A stretch of DNA of 64,000 nt from Janthinobacterium aquaticum (GTDB lineage: Bacteria; Pseudomonadota; Gammaproteobacteria; Burkholderiales; Burkholderiaceae_D): the NCBI RefSeq assembly GCF_009208565.1, contig NZ_WFLK01000016.1, positions 117,009 through 181,008 of the forward strand, given 5' to 3'. Within the stretch, counting starts at the first letter, position 1; each line of letters begins with the position of its first letter. Below the pieces are notes generated by a model. It did not search any database. It was given only the letters and a program-made list of their open reading frames with translations, and had not been told where the DNA came from. The translations under genes and the position numbers were made by a program. This document shows, in pieces, positions 46,105 through 55,001 of the stretch.

Positions 46105-48435
46105 ATGGCCTATCCCAAAATTCCCTATGTTACCGGCAGCGATCATGCCTTGCTGCAGTGCGGTCGCGTGCAGGAAAAAATCGTGCGCGTGCGCCCCGAG
46201 TTGCCCGGCAATGTGATTGTGATCCACGGCGTCAATGATGTGGGTACCAGTTACGAGGCGGTGGAGCAGGGCCTGTGCCAGGGGCTGGACGCGCGCATGT
46301 ACGGTGTGCGCGACAGCGGCCGGCCGATTCTGCGGCCTGCCAGTTATCGCAAGCCGCAAACCCAGGACAAGACCCAGCTGGAACCGGACCCCGACGCCGT
46401 GTTCTTCAAACGCCAGCTGCTGGCCGCTAGCAACAGCCCGGTAATTCCGTTTTACTGGGGTTACCGCGAGCAGAACGGCGCCAGCAAGGTGGTCAACGGC
46501 CAGCATACCGACCGCTATGGCAACCGGCTCGACAAGGACATGTCGAAAAACGGCGGCCCGTTCGGCAATGCCACCAATACCTTGCCGGATATGTGGAACA
46601 AGGGTTTGTTTTCGCCGATCGACGTGGGCGGCGACCCGGTGCGCCCCTTGATGACGGCGCCAGGGCGGATGTATATGGTGCTGGCCGCCAGGCGGCTCGC
46701 GGCATTGATCGCCATGATACGCGACTACGACAAGGACGATGTGGTATCCATCGTGGCCCATAGCCAGGGCTGCCTGATCTCGCTGCTGGCGCAGGCCTTC
46801 CTGCACGACGAAGGGCAGCGCCCGGCCGATACACTGATACTGACCCATCCTCCGTACAGCCTGGAAGAAGATACCACCATGTTTTTCGGCACGGTGGAAG
46901 CGAGTAGCGTGTTTGGCGGCGGCACCGATGCAGCGATGGATGGCCAATATGCGGCGATCAGTCACCGCCAGACCCTGCATGCGCGCCTGCAGACGCTGGT
47001 ACAGATCGTCAACTGCGTACTTGCCGGCAAGCGTGGCACGCGGCCTTTCGCACTGATCAAGGATCACACGCTGTGCCACGGCATGGCCGGTGGCGCCTGG
47101 CAGGCCGCATTGGATCGCGACAATCGCGGCAAGGTCTATCTGTATTTCTGTCCTGAAGACATGACGGTGGCGCTCGACAATATGCAAGGGATAGGCTGGC
47201 AGGGCGTACCCGATTATCTGCGCGGCAGCCGGCTTGTTGCTGCCAGCGGCAAGACGCAGCACGGTGTGACGGCAGGTGCGCCTGTCATCTGGCAGTGCGT
47301 GCAGGAGCGCCGCCAGCCGCTGTCGGAACTGGGCAGCAGCTTTTGCCAGCGCGTCTTTACCGTCAAGCAGCGTCTCGATCCTGCCACCAATGCCGTGGAG
47401 CAGGTCAAAGTGGGCCTGCCACCGCATGACTTTGCGCTGCGCGTCGATGGCGAAGACGACCATGTCCATGTTGCCGACGCCAATCGCGGCCATCGCGCCC
47501 GGCATGATGAGGCGCAATGGCCGCCGGCCGAGCCCGGCAGATGGAGTATCTCGCGTGCCTTTGGCTGGCATCGAGAGGGCTTGCGTCGCATCAATGGCGA
47601 GGCCTTGCGTATTCCCGTGAAGGCGGTGCTCAATGGCGGCGAGGTGCTGCCTGCACAGTTTCCCGCCGATTCCAGCCAGTCGCGCCTGCCGCCCGCGCAG
47701 CAGGGGCCATGCGAAGACGTTGACCCCATCGATGCCGCCATCGCCATTACCAGCAAAAAAGGCCTGCGCCAGAGGCCAAGGGAAATCGTTGCCGACCCGC
47801 GTGCGCAGGCGGGTCGCATTCCCGAGGGTGTCGCTGCTTTCTTCGGCTCGGGCGAGCACCAGCAGGTGCAGCAGGCATGGAATCGCGGCAAGGCATTGGA
47901 AGACCAGAGCGAGCTGTTGCACGTGGGGCGCCATCCGGGCGGAGGCGACCGGCTTGCCATCGTCCGCATGGAAACGCCCAACGAAGCGAGGCTGCGCTGG
48001 CAGCAGGAAATCAGCCCCAAGTCATTCCACGGCGCCATTATCGGCAATGCCGCCAATCACAGGCAGGTTACAGCGTATGACGTGGCCATCGGCGGAGGCA
48101 AGGCAAGCAGTGATCCCAGGTTTTATCGTTATTTGTGTGCGGTGGCGGATTGGCGGCTGCAGCAGGACGGCGCCAAGGCAGTGCGAGTGGGCATTCTGAG
48201 ATGGAATACATTTATTAAACAATTTTCAGTTTATCTTGAAAGTGAACCAAATAGCCGCAGGCAAATTATCGAAGGCAGCGCGAGGTATTACAGTACCGGC
48301 GAAATGCCTGCCTGGGTTCCAGCATTACACGCTGGTCTTCCATCAGCGGTGGTGTGTGAAACGGTCAGTGGCAGGCGTACTGATTCGACCAAGGAATTTC
48401 GCTCCTGGCGGCCAAGTGACGATATCCCTAAATGA
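46105..48435 (+). CDS. tle3: type VI secretion phospholipase effector, Tle3-like
   Basis: The 776-residue alpha/beta-hydrolase has the oxyanion region NVIVIHGVNDVGTSYE and the nucleophile elbow VAHSQGCLIS with Ser220. It also carries the DUF3274-type central region (VLAGKRGTRPFALIKDHTLC, GKVYLYFCPEDMTVALDNMQGIGWQGVP), in which an Asp of the triad is expected. It lacks a signal peptide, as type VI cargo does. The adaptor gene (tla3) follows directly, as in Pseudomonas aeruginosa. No VgrG or immunity gene is next to it. Activity is inferred: membrane phospholipid hydrolysis in a rival cell. Confidence 0.85.
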   Translation: MAYPKIPYVTGSDHALLQCGRVQEKIVRVRPELPGNVIVIHGVNDVGTSYEAVEQGLCQGLDARMYGVRDSGRPILRPASYRKPQTQDKTQLEPDPDAVFFKRQLLAASNSPVIPFYWGYREQNGASKVVNGQHTDRYGNRLDKDMSKNGGPFGNATNTLPDMWNKGLFSPIDVGGDPVRPLMTAPGRMYMVLAARRLAALIAMIRDYDKDDVVSIVAHSQGCLISLLAQAFLHDEGQRPADTLILTHPPYSLEEDTTMFFGTVEASSVFGGGTDAAMDGQYAAISHRQTLHARLQTLVQIVNCVLAGKRGTRPFALIKDHTLCHGMAGGAWQAALDRDNRGKVYLYFCPEDMTVALDNMQGIGWQGVPDYLRGSRLVAASGKTQHGVTAGAPVIWQCVQERRQPLSELGSSFCQRVFTVKQRLDPATNAVEQVKVGLPPHDFALRVDGEDDHVHVADANRGHRARHDEAQWPPAEPGRWSISRAFGWHREGLRRINGEALRIPVKAVLNGGEVLPAQFPADSSQSRLPPAQQGPCEDVDPIDAAIAITSKKGLRQRPREIVADPRAQAGRIPEGVAAFFGSGEHQQVQQAWNRGKALEDQSELLHVGRHPGGGDRLAIVRMETPNEARLRWQQEISPKSFHGAIIGNAANHRQVTAYDVAIGGGKASSDPRFYRYLCAVADWRLQQDGAKAVRVGILRWNTFIKQFSVYLESEPNSRRQIIEGSARYYSTGEMPAWVPALHAGLPSAVVCETVSGRRTDSTKEFRSWRPSDDIPK

Positions 48436-48455
48436 GCGCTATGGAGGAATTTCCC

Positions 48456-50066
48456 ATGTCTAATTCTATAAGGCATTATCTGCAGTGGCTTTTACTGGTG
48501 CCTCCCTGTGTGGCAGCCAGTTTGCTGGGTGTGCGGTGGTTTGGCCCAAATAAGCCGCTAGCAGTGAGCAAGTCTATCGCCCAGCCACTCCAGCCCAGCG
48601 GGCAGGAAAAACGTGAATATGTGCTGGAAGTCATCGGCATGGGCGTCACATTGGACAAATATCGACAGGGAAAATTGTGGGATGCGCTGCAGGGTGGCAA
48701 TGCTTATGCCAGCATCCGTGAACAGGACGAGAAAAAGTACACATGGGACGAAATGGAAAGAGAGGGTATCGCGGGCGGACGTGGTGGTGATAGCTTGGAA
48801 AATGGCGCGGCGCGCACGCCTATGTACTTTGCCGTACCGGTTTTTAATGCCGAGCCCCCCATTTTTGACGCTCGCATGATGGACAGTCTTGATGATCCTT
48901 CCATAGGCCTGGCCTCAGGCGCACCTTTGTCTGGTATGCACTGGCACCTGTTCCTGGCCGCAGCCAGGCGTTTTGGCGAATATCCTGACCGTATTCTGGA
49001 AGACGTGTTTGCCTTCTTCGACTCCAATCCAGATGCCGCGTACGTCGTGCTCAATGCGGAAGACAGTATGTCCACGCGTAATCTGTATCGCCCGCAGGAT
49101 TCGCCGCCACTTGCCTGGGATGGCTATTACATCCCCGAAATGCCCGACTCCTCAGCCCTGTTTGTCCTGGCCCGGCGAGAACGGATCGATGCCGTACGCC
49201 CGTTTGCCTTCGAAGATGCGCCGCCCGAGGCCAGCGTCAATGATCTCAATGCCCACGGTGTGGCGCGCAGGCTGTTTCTGACCTATAACGAATTGATACG
49301 AAAATTACCCAGGCGCAAGCCTGATTCACCGGGCTCGCGTCCGCCGTTGGTCGAAGAATGGCTCCCCGTCGCTGCCCAGTTCGCCCAGCGCAGCGATATC
49401 CGCGGCACCGGCAGTTTCAGCATGCTGCACAAGCTCCATCCGCATGACTACCACCCACCGAAAGACTGGAAACCGACGCCATGGTTTCCTGTACCGTTCA
49501 ACAAGGAGCAGTTGGCGCAGCTCGACGCTTTGCCCACGCTGGGCTTTATCCACCGGCCGACTTATGTGGCGATGGTGGATGCCAGCGGCAAGCCATTGGC
49601 CCGGCGTGACGAGCGCGAGCGCGCCCTGCAGACAGGCTGGCAGCAGGCCCTGCGCAGCCTGCCGGAAGGGGAGCGCGCGGCGGCGCCAGCGCGGATAGTA
49701 AGCGCCACCGGCGGCAATACACAGCAGGAAGTAGCGCTGCACAAGACATTGATGCAGCACGCGCATGTTGGCGGCCCTGAGCTGGATGCCGGTAATCCTG
49801 CGCATTGGATCGATACCGACAGGCGCCTGGGCAACACCGGCGCGGCCACGCTGCTGGTGCAGATGGCCATCGGTGTGATGGGCAGCTACCGCGATGGCGG
49901 CGTCAGCGCGGCGATCAACCTGCGCAATCCCGCAGAAGCATCCATCGTAATGATTAGTCCACCGTCAGAGGAAAAACGCAGGTTGCAACAGCATGCGCGG
50001 GGCGGCGATGTGTTTGGCCACCATGTGACGCTGGCGATTGATCCGGCCAACTATCCGCAAAACTGA
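48456..50066 (+). CDS. tla3: type VI lipase adaptor, Tla3-like (DUF2875), copy 1
   Basis: The 536-residue protein begins MSNSIRHYLQ, with a GGAGG eight bases upstream. The earlier ATG at 48432 is rejected for lack of a ribosome site. An N-terminal membrane anchor covers about 8-26. The DUF2875 body includes YVLEVIGMGVTLDKYRQGK, TPMYFAVPVFNAEPPIF and the C-terminal SPPSEEKRRLQQHARGGDVF. In P. aeruginosa the adaptor Tla3 delivers Tle3 to the VgrG spike. From about 49,360 to past the stop it is nearly identical to copy 2, while the 5' half differs clearly. Confidence 0.85.
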   Translation: MSNSIRHYLQWLLLVPPCVAASLLGVRWFGPNKPLAVSKSIAQPLQPSGQEKREYVLEVIGMGVTLDKYRQGKLWDALQGGNAYASIREQDEKKYTWDEMEREGIAGGRGGDSLENGAARTPMYFAVPVFNAEPPIFDARMMDSLDDPSIGLASGAPLSGMHWHLFLAAARRFGEYPDRILEDVFAFFDSNPDAAYVVLNAEDSMSTRNLYRPQDSPPLAWDGYYIPEMPDSSALFVLARRERIDAVRPFAFEDAPPEASVNDLNAHGVARRLFLTYNELIRKLPRRKPDSPGSRPPLVEEWLPVAAQFAQRSDIRGTGSFSMLHKLHPHDYHPPKDWKPTPWFPVPFNKEQLAQLDALPTLGFIHRPTYVAMVDASGKPLARRDERERALQTGWQQALRSLPEGERAAAPARIVSATGGNTQQEVALHKTLMQHAHVGGPELDAGNPAHWIDTDRRLGNTGAATLLVQMAIGVMGSYRDGGVSAAINLRNPAEASIVMISPPSEEKRRLQQHARGGDVFGHHVTLAIDPANYPQN

Positions 50067-50127
50067 AAGGACTTTTTCTTGTCTGAGCGTTGTGCAGGGA
50101 AGCTATATACCGCCGAGGTCGTGTACG

Positions 50128-50144
50128 AATGGCGGAACTGACCC
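50128..50144 (+). repeat. 18-bp-type repeat after tla3 copy 1
   Basis: AATGGCGGAACTGACCC, preceded by a GTCGTGTACG flank and a CTATATACCG block that also precede the copy at 51937. It is the junction where a truncated second tle3 begins. Confidence 0.75.
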
Positions 50145-50149
50145 TGACC

Positions 50150-50233
50150 CTTTGTGAAACGCTTAGCGGCAAGCGTACCGACTCATTCAGGCAGTTTCGT
50201 TTCTGGCAACCAAGCGATCTTACTTCAAAGTGA
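50150..50233 (+). pseudogene. 3' stub of a second tle3 gene
   Basis: Twenty-seven codons plus a stop, reading CETLSGKRTDSFRQFRFWQP near its middle. This corresponds to the extreme C-terminus of Tle3 (CETVSGRRTDSTKEFRSWRP) in the same position relative to the following tla3. The stub begins directly after the 18-bp repeat, so the rest of the second effector has been lost at that point. The stub and the true tle3 end are clearly diverged, so it is not a recent copy of the neighbouring gene end. Confidence 0.8.
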
Positions 50234-50251
50234 CATGGTATGGAGTTTCTC

Positions 50252-51874
50252 ATGCATAAATCCATATGGCACTATCTGCAATGGTTATTGTTAATACCTC
50301 CCTGCGTCGCCCTCGGTCTACTGGGTGTTCGTTGGTTTGGGCCGCACAAGCCGGTTGAAGTTGCCCAGTCTGGCAAGCATATGTTGCAAGCCGTTGAACA
50401 GCAACAGCGTGGCTATGTACTGGAGGTCATCGGCATGGGCGTGACGGTGGATAAATATCGTCAGGGGAAATTGTGGGAGGCATTGCAGGGCGGCAATGCT
50501 TACGCAAGCATACGTGAGCAGGATGAAAAAAAATATCCATGGGATGCATCCGAACGGGAGGGGCTGTCAGGCGCACGAAGCGGTGATGCACTTGAAAATG
50601 GTGCCAGGCATACACCCATGTATTTTGCCGTTCCAGTGTTTAACGCCGAGCCCCCGGTTTTTAACGCAAGTATGGTGGATCGGCCAGATGATCCATTGAT
50701 CGGTCTGGCTGGCGACTATGCAGCTTCCGGCTTGCACTGGCATTTGTTTATTGCCGGTCCACGCCGCTTCAGCGAATACCCAGACCGCATCGTGGAGGAT
50801 GTATTTGCATTTTTTGACGCTAATCCTGACGCTCCCTATATTGTCCTCAATTCCGTCGATAGTATTTACGCCCGCGACCTGTATCGACCAGATGGTTCGC
50901 CAGCGTTGGTCAAGGATGGCCAGTATGTTCCTGAAATGCCTGATGCATCCGCCTTGTTCGTGCTTGCCCGGCGTGAGCGTATTGATGCGGTACGTGCGTT
51001 TGCCTTTGACGATGCGCCGCCCGAAGCCAGCGTCGATAATCTCAATAGCTATGGTGTGGCCAGACGGTTGTTTCTTGCCTACGAGCGCTTGAAGCGCACC
51101 GTACCCCATCCCGACAAGGAAAAAGATCCTGTTGCCTTTACCATGCGTGCGCCAACGATAGCCGAATGGCTCCCCGTCGCCGCCCAGTTCGCCCAGCGCA
51201 GCGATATCCGCGGCACCGGCAGTTTCAGCATGCTGCACAAGCTTCACCCGCATGACTATCATCCGCCGAAAGACTGGAAACCGACACCATGGTTTCCTGT
51301 ACCGTTCAACAAGGAGCAGTTGGCCCAGCTCGACGCCTTGCCCACGCTGGGCTTTATCCACCGGCCGACTTATGTAGCGATGGTGGACGCCAGCGGCAAG
51401 CCATTGACACGGCGCGACGAGCGCGAGCGCGCCCTGCAGGCAGGCTGGCAGCAGGCCCTGCGCAGCCTGCCGGAAGGGGATCGCGCGGCGGCGCCAGCGC
51501 GGATAGTAAGCGCCACTGGCGGCAATACACAGCAAGAAGTAGCGCTGCACAAGACATTGATGCAGCATGTTCAAGAGGGGGGCACGGAGCTGGATGCCGG
51601 CAACCCTGCGCAATGGATCGATACCGACAGGCGCCTGGGCAATACCGGCGCGGCCACGCTGCTGGTGCAGATGGCAATCGGCGTAATGGGCAGCTACCGC
51701 GATGGCGGCGTCAGCGCGGCGATCAACCTGCGCAATCCCGCAGAAGCATCCATCGTAATGATTAGTCCACCGTCAGAGGAAAAGCGCGGGTTGCAACAGC
51801 ATGCGCGGGGCGGCGATGTGTTTGGTCACCATGTGACGCTCGCGATTGATCCGGCCAACTATCCGCAAAACTGA
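50252..51874 (+). CDS. tla3: type VI lipase adaptor, Tla3-like (DUF2875), copy 2
   Basis: The 540-residue paralogue of copy 1 has the start MHKSIWHYLQ at 50252 after a GGAG, at the same spacing as copy 1. It keeps the membrane anchor and the same domain. The N-terminal half has many substitutions relative to copy 1 (for example VDRPDDPLIGLAGDYAASG). From about 51,168, at WLPVAAQFAQRSDIRG, it becomes nearly identical to the end, apart from a short patch near MQHVQEGGTELD. Its own effector is reduced to a 27-codon stub, so it either serves the remaining Tle3 or an effector elsewhere. Confidence 0.85.
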   Translation: MHKSIWHYLQWLLLIPPCVALGLLGVRWFGPHKPVEVAQSGKHMLQAVEQQQRGYVLEVIGMGVTVDKYRQGKLWEALQGGNAYASIREQDEKKYPWDASEREGLSGARSGDALENGARHTPMYFAVPVFNAEPPVFNASMVDRPDDPLIGLAGDYAASGLHWHLFIAGPRRFSEYPDRIVEDVFAFFDANPDAPYIVLNSVDSIYARDLYRPDGSPALVKDGQYVPEMPDASALFVLARRERIDAVRAFAFDDAPPEASVDNLNSYGVARRLFLAYERLKRTVPHPDKEKDPVAFTMRAPTIAEWLPVAAQFAQRSDIRGTGSFSMLHKLHPHDYHPPKDWKPTPWFPVPFNKEQLAQLDALPTLGFIHRPTYVAMVDASGKPLTRRDERERALQAGWQQALRSLPEGDRAAAPARIVSATGGNTQQEVALHKTLMQHVQEGGTELDAGNPAQWIDTDRRLGNTGAATLLVQMAIGVMGSYRDGGVSAAINLRNPAEASIVMISPPSEEKRGLQQHARGGDVFGHHVTLAIDPANYPQN

Positions 51875-51936
51875 AAGGACTTTTTCTTTTCTGACGCGCT
51901 GTGCAGGGAAGCTATATACCGTCGAGGTCGTGTACA

Positions 51937-51954
51937 AATGGCGGAACTGACCCC
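51937..51954 (+). repeat. 18-bp repeat after tla3 copy 2
   Basis: AATGGCGGAACTGACCCC with the same upstream flank (CTATATACCG, then GTCGTGTACA) as the copy at 50128. It marks the right end of the duplicated adaptor unit. Confidence 0.75.
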
Positions 51955-52033
51955 GCACTGTGCGCAGTCACGCAGATCCGGGAGAGCCGGTTCTGGCTGA
52001 CAGCGGCTGTTACCATCGAATGCGGCAACCTGG

Positions 52034-52489
52034 CTATTTTTTGCTGACCTGGCGCGTCGTGTCGTGATACTGCCAAAGCACATTGACGATTTTCCATTCG
52101 CTATGGTCGTTCTTGTACAGGTGCATATAGTCGATCCATTCATCAGCGTTCAATTTGACGGTTGCCACACGCTGGTCAATATCGAGAATCCTGATGTCCA
52201 CACGCGGATGCGCAGGAAATCTTGTGCCGTCTTTATTGTAGTTTCTGGCTACCTTCAACATCGCATCGTAGTCTGTGTTTATGATGAATTCAGACCCGTC
52301 GGCGGCCCGCCAATATGTGCGCTTTGCTAGTGTGGGGTCTATCCCGCGCGCCATGCGTAGCGGATCGGCCTGGTGTTGCGATTCAATATAGTCACGTACA
52401 GCGCGCTCGATATGCTGCTCATCGGTGAGATCGGCGGCTTGAGCCAGGAACGGTACCAGCAACCAAACAAGCAAAAAAGCACGTTTCAT
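52034..52489 (-). CDS. exported NTF2-like (lumazine-binding type) protein
   Basis: This 151-residue protein starts at MKRAFLLVWLLVPFLAQA, a clear signal peptide with AQA cleavage, so it is periplasmic. The mature part has an NTF2-like cone fold pattern: IERAVRDYIESQHQADPLRMARGIDP, the KVARNYNKDGTRF region, VRILDID-like strands and the final WKIVNVLWQYH strand. Such proteins bind small ligands or have lost catalysis. It is convergent with tla3 copy 2. A periplasmic protein beside a type VI lipase locus could be an immunity protein, but no sequence evidence supports this. Confidence 0.75.
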   Translation of the reverse strand: MKRAFLLVWLLVPFLAQAADLTDEQHIERAVRDYIESQHQADPLRMARGIDPTLAKRTYWRAADGSEFIINTDYDAMLKVARNYNKDGTRFPAHPRVDIRILDIDQRVATVKLNADEWIDYMHLYKNDHSEWKIVNVLWQYHDTTRQVSKK

Positions 52490-52587
52490 TCTGAAATTTC
52501 CTTTATCAAAGGCCGCCAGTGGTCGTAACAAGGCAATCGTGAAATGTCCGTCTGGCCGCAGTTCAATATAGGCAAGACTCCTGCCCG

Positions 52588-52818
52588 CTATCGGGCCTTC
52601 GGCTTGCTGTCCGCGCTGCACGTTGCACACTGCACCGCCTTGCGGTAGCGCCAGTATTTGGAGCCGATAAAAATCGCCGAAGCCACCAGCGACCAGGCCA
52701 GCGCGCTCAGGATATCGGCCTGGCTGGTGGTGCCTTTGGAAAATTCGACGATCACCAGAATAATGAACAAAATGCCGCTGGCCAGCACATAGCGGGAAAT
52801 CCAGAAACCTGCACCCAT
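52588..52818 (-). CDS. small two-helix membrane protein, 76 aa
   Basis: Two predicted membrane helices, about 9-25 (VLASGILFIILVIV) and 39-55 (LSALAWSLVASAIFIG), join through a short polar loop. A basic tail with two Cys (QCATCSADSKPKAR) follows. It starts with ATG 52818 after an AGGAGAAG site. I recognise no family. It may share a transcript with the NTF2-like gene about 99 bases downstream. Confidence 0.65.
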   Translation of the reverse strand: MGAGFWISRYVLASGILFIILVIVEFSKGTTSQADILSALAWSLVASAIFIGSKYWRYRKAVQCATCSADSKPKAR

Positions 52819-52951
52819 CGTCTTCTCCTGTCTGCTTTAATTGTCGTCCATGACACTGTGTTTGTTGCAGTATGCATCAATTCGCTGCCTTGTCGCTACT
52901 ATCTGGCCGCAACTCGACTAAAATGCCGGGGTTTTCTCTTCAGCTTTTCTT

Positions 52952-54190
52952 ATGCCCAGTACCCATATCTTACGTATTGCCGTGATCGGCGGTGGTCCTG
53001 CCGGTCTGATGGCCGCGCAGGCGGCGGCCGAGCGCGGCGCGCAGGTCGACCTGTTCGACGCCATGCCGTCTGTCGGGCGCAAATTCCTGCTGGCCGGTCG
53101 CGGTGGCATGAATATCACGCATGCCGAAGGCTACCAGGCGTTTGTCGGCCGCTATGGCAAGGCGGCGGGGCGGTTGCGCCCGGTGCTCGACCAGTTCGGC
53201 CCGCAGCAGGTGCGCGACTGGGTGCACGGGCTGGGTATCGACACCTTTGTCGGCAGCTCGAACCGCGTGTTTCCGACCGATATGAAGGCGGCGCCCTTGC
53301 TGCGCGCCTGGCTGCATCGCTTGCGCGAGGCGGGTGTGCAGTTTCATATGCGCCACCGCTGGCTGGGCTGGCACGATGGCCAGCTGTGCTTTGCCACGCC
53401 GGACGGCCAGCAGCTGCGCCAGTTCGATGCGGTGATCCTGGCGCTTGGTGGCGCCAGCTGGGCCCGGCTGGGTTCTGATGGCGCCTGGGTGCCGGTCCTG
53501 CAGCAGCAGGGCGTGGCGGTGGCGCCGTTGGTGCCGGCCAACTGCGGCTTCGATGTTGCCTGGAGCGACCATCTGCGCAGCCGCTATGCGGGCGAACCGT
53601 TGACGACGGTGGCCATTACCGCGTTCGATGCCGATGGCTTGAAGATACGCCGCCAGGGTCAATTCGTGGTAACCGAAGGGGGCGTGGAGGGCAGTCTGAT
53701 TTACGCCTTGTCGGGCCCGCTGCGCGAGCAGATCGCGCGCGATGGCAGCACCACCATCTGGCTCGACCTGGCGCCTGATCATAGCCATGAGAAAGTGTTT
53801 GAGGAAGTCACGCGTCCGCGCGGCGCGCGTTCGATGTCGGGCCACCTGCAAAGCCGGCTCGGTATCAAGGGCGTCAAGTCGGGACTGCTGCGCGAGTGTC
53901 TGTCGGCGTCAGACTTTGCCGACGAGGCCACACTGGCGCAAGCCATCAAGTTCCTGCCGGTGACCTTGCAGCGGCCGCGGCCGATCGATGAAGCCATCAG
54001 CAGCGCCGGCGGCGTCATGTTCGATGGGCTGGACGGCGCCATGCTGGCCGCCATGCCGGGCGTCTTTGTGGCTGGCGAGATGGTGGACTGGGAAGCGCCG
54101 ACCGGTGGCTATCTGCTGACAGCCTGCCTGGCCGGTGGCAAGGCGGCCGGCGAGCAGGCGGTGGCGTGGCTGGAAGCCCGCCAGGCCTGA
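52952..54190 (+). CDS. TIGR03862-type FAD flavoprotein (BaiN/HI0933-like)
   Basis: The 412-residue NAD(P)/FAD-dependent oxidoreductase has an N-terminal dinucleotide fold RIAVIGGGPAGLMAAQAAAERGAQVDLF. The family motif GRKFLLAGRGGMNITHAEG follows, then SSNRVFPTDMKAAPLLRAWL, LALGGASWARLGSDGAW, and a C-terminal ATP/FAD contact FVAGEMVDWEAPTGGYLL. Relatives include HI0933 and the bile-acid reductase BaiN, but the physiological substrate of TIGR03862 members is not known to me. It is monocistronic and convergent with the DUF2807 gene, four bases away. Confidence 0.88.
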   Translation: MPSTHILRIAVIGGGPAGLMAAQAAAERGAQVDLFDAMPSVGRKFLLAGRGGMNITHAEGYQAFVGRYGKAAGRLRPVLDQFGPQQVRDWVHGLGIDTFVGSSNRVFPTDMKAAPLLRAWLHRLREAGVQFHMRHRWLGWHDGQLCFATPDGQQLRQFDAVILALGGASWARLGSDGAWVPVLQQQGVAVAPLVPANCGFDVAWSDHLRSRYAGEPLTTVAITAFDADGLKIRRQGQFVVTEGGVEGSLIYALSGPLREQIARDGSTTIWLDLAPDHSHEKVFEEVTRPRGARSMSGHLQSRLGIKGVKSGLLRECLSASDFADEATLAQAIKFLPVTLQRPRPIDEAISSAGGVMFDGLDGAMLAAMPGVFVAGEMVDWEAPTGGYLLTACLAGGKAAGEQAVAWLEARQA

Positions 54191-54194
54191 TGCA

Positions 54195-55001
54195 TTAATG
54201 CCAGGTGACTTCCCCCGTGCCCGAGCGCTGCGAGGCGCGCTGGCGCGGGTTGCCGTAGACATGGATATCGCCGCTGCCGCGCAGCGCCAGGTCGGCTTCC
54301 TTGCGCACAAATACCGTGGCCTGGCCCGAGCCTTGCACAACGACTTTTGCCTGGTCGGCCGCCAGGTGCTCGGCGTCGATATCGCCCGAGCCGCTCAGTT
54401 CAAGCTGCAACGCTTTGGTGTTGCCGCTGGCGCTGATATTGCCCGAGCCGACCATATTGAGGGACACGATGTCGCTGTTGCCGCCATGCAGTTCCACGTC
54501 GCCGCTACCTTGGACGCTTGCCTTGAGTTCCTTGTAGCGCCCGGTAAATTTCAGGTCGCCCGCGCCGATCAGTTCGAGCGCCAGACTGTCGCCGGAAAAG
54601 CCGCTGACCGTGCTGTCGCCGCTGCCGTGGATGTCCAGCTTGGTCAGGTTCGGCAGCACCAGTTCGACCTGTAGCGGCTGGCGGTGGTGAAACAGCATGC
54701 CTTTCGGGCCGATATGGATGGTGGCGCCATCGAGCGTGGTCTGTACATTGGCCAGCAGACGTTGTTCTCCGCTGACCGTCAGCGAAGCGATAGCGCCGCG
54801 GCGCAGCGTCAGATCGATCGGTCCGCTCAGGTCGATCTGCGTGATTTTTGCGCTGACCTCGCGCGTTTCGCTGCGCACGGCGCGTCCGGCTGCGCTGCTG
54901 GGGTTATTGACGCCCTTGGCGCGCAGCGCCGTATAAGACAAGGCGATCAGCACCAGCGCCAGCAGGAACAGCGACAGGCCGGTTTTGAGCAGACGTTTCA
55001 T
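54195..55001 (-). CDS. head GIN domain protein (DUF2807), exported
   Basis: The 268-residue protein has an N-terminal membrane anchor or signal (LSLFLLALVLIALSYTAL). A right-handed beta-helix-like DUF2807 domain follows with many Gly-Ser-Gly-Asp turns (DLSGPIDLTLRRG, LDIHGSGDSTVSGF, GAGDLKFTG, VQGSGDVELHGG, LSGSGDIDAEHL). This repeat of SGSGD is the family hallmark. The function is unknown; it is probably periplasmic or surface-exposed. The ATG overlaps the upstream DUF1700 stop in ATGA, a pairing commonly seen. Confidence 0.87.
   Translation of the reverse strand: MKRLLKTGLSLFLLALVLIALSYTALRAKGVNNPSSAAGRAVRSETREVSAKITQIDLSGPIDLTLRRGAIASLTVSGEQRLLANVQTTLDGATIHIGPKGMLFHHRQPLQVELVLPNLTKLDIHGSGDSTVSGFSGDSLALELIGAGDLKFTGRYKELKASVQGSGDVELHGGNSDIVSLNMVGSGNISASGNTKALQLELSGSGDIDAEHLAADQAKVVVQGSGQATVFVRKEADLALRGSGDIHVYGNPRQRASQRSGTGEVTWH

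Noticed and set aside
50067..50251. Possible small immunity gene between the two adaptor genes
   Set aside because: The only open stretch is the 27-codon tle3 stub behind the 18-bp repeat; no start codon or ribosome site.
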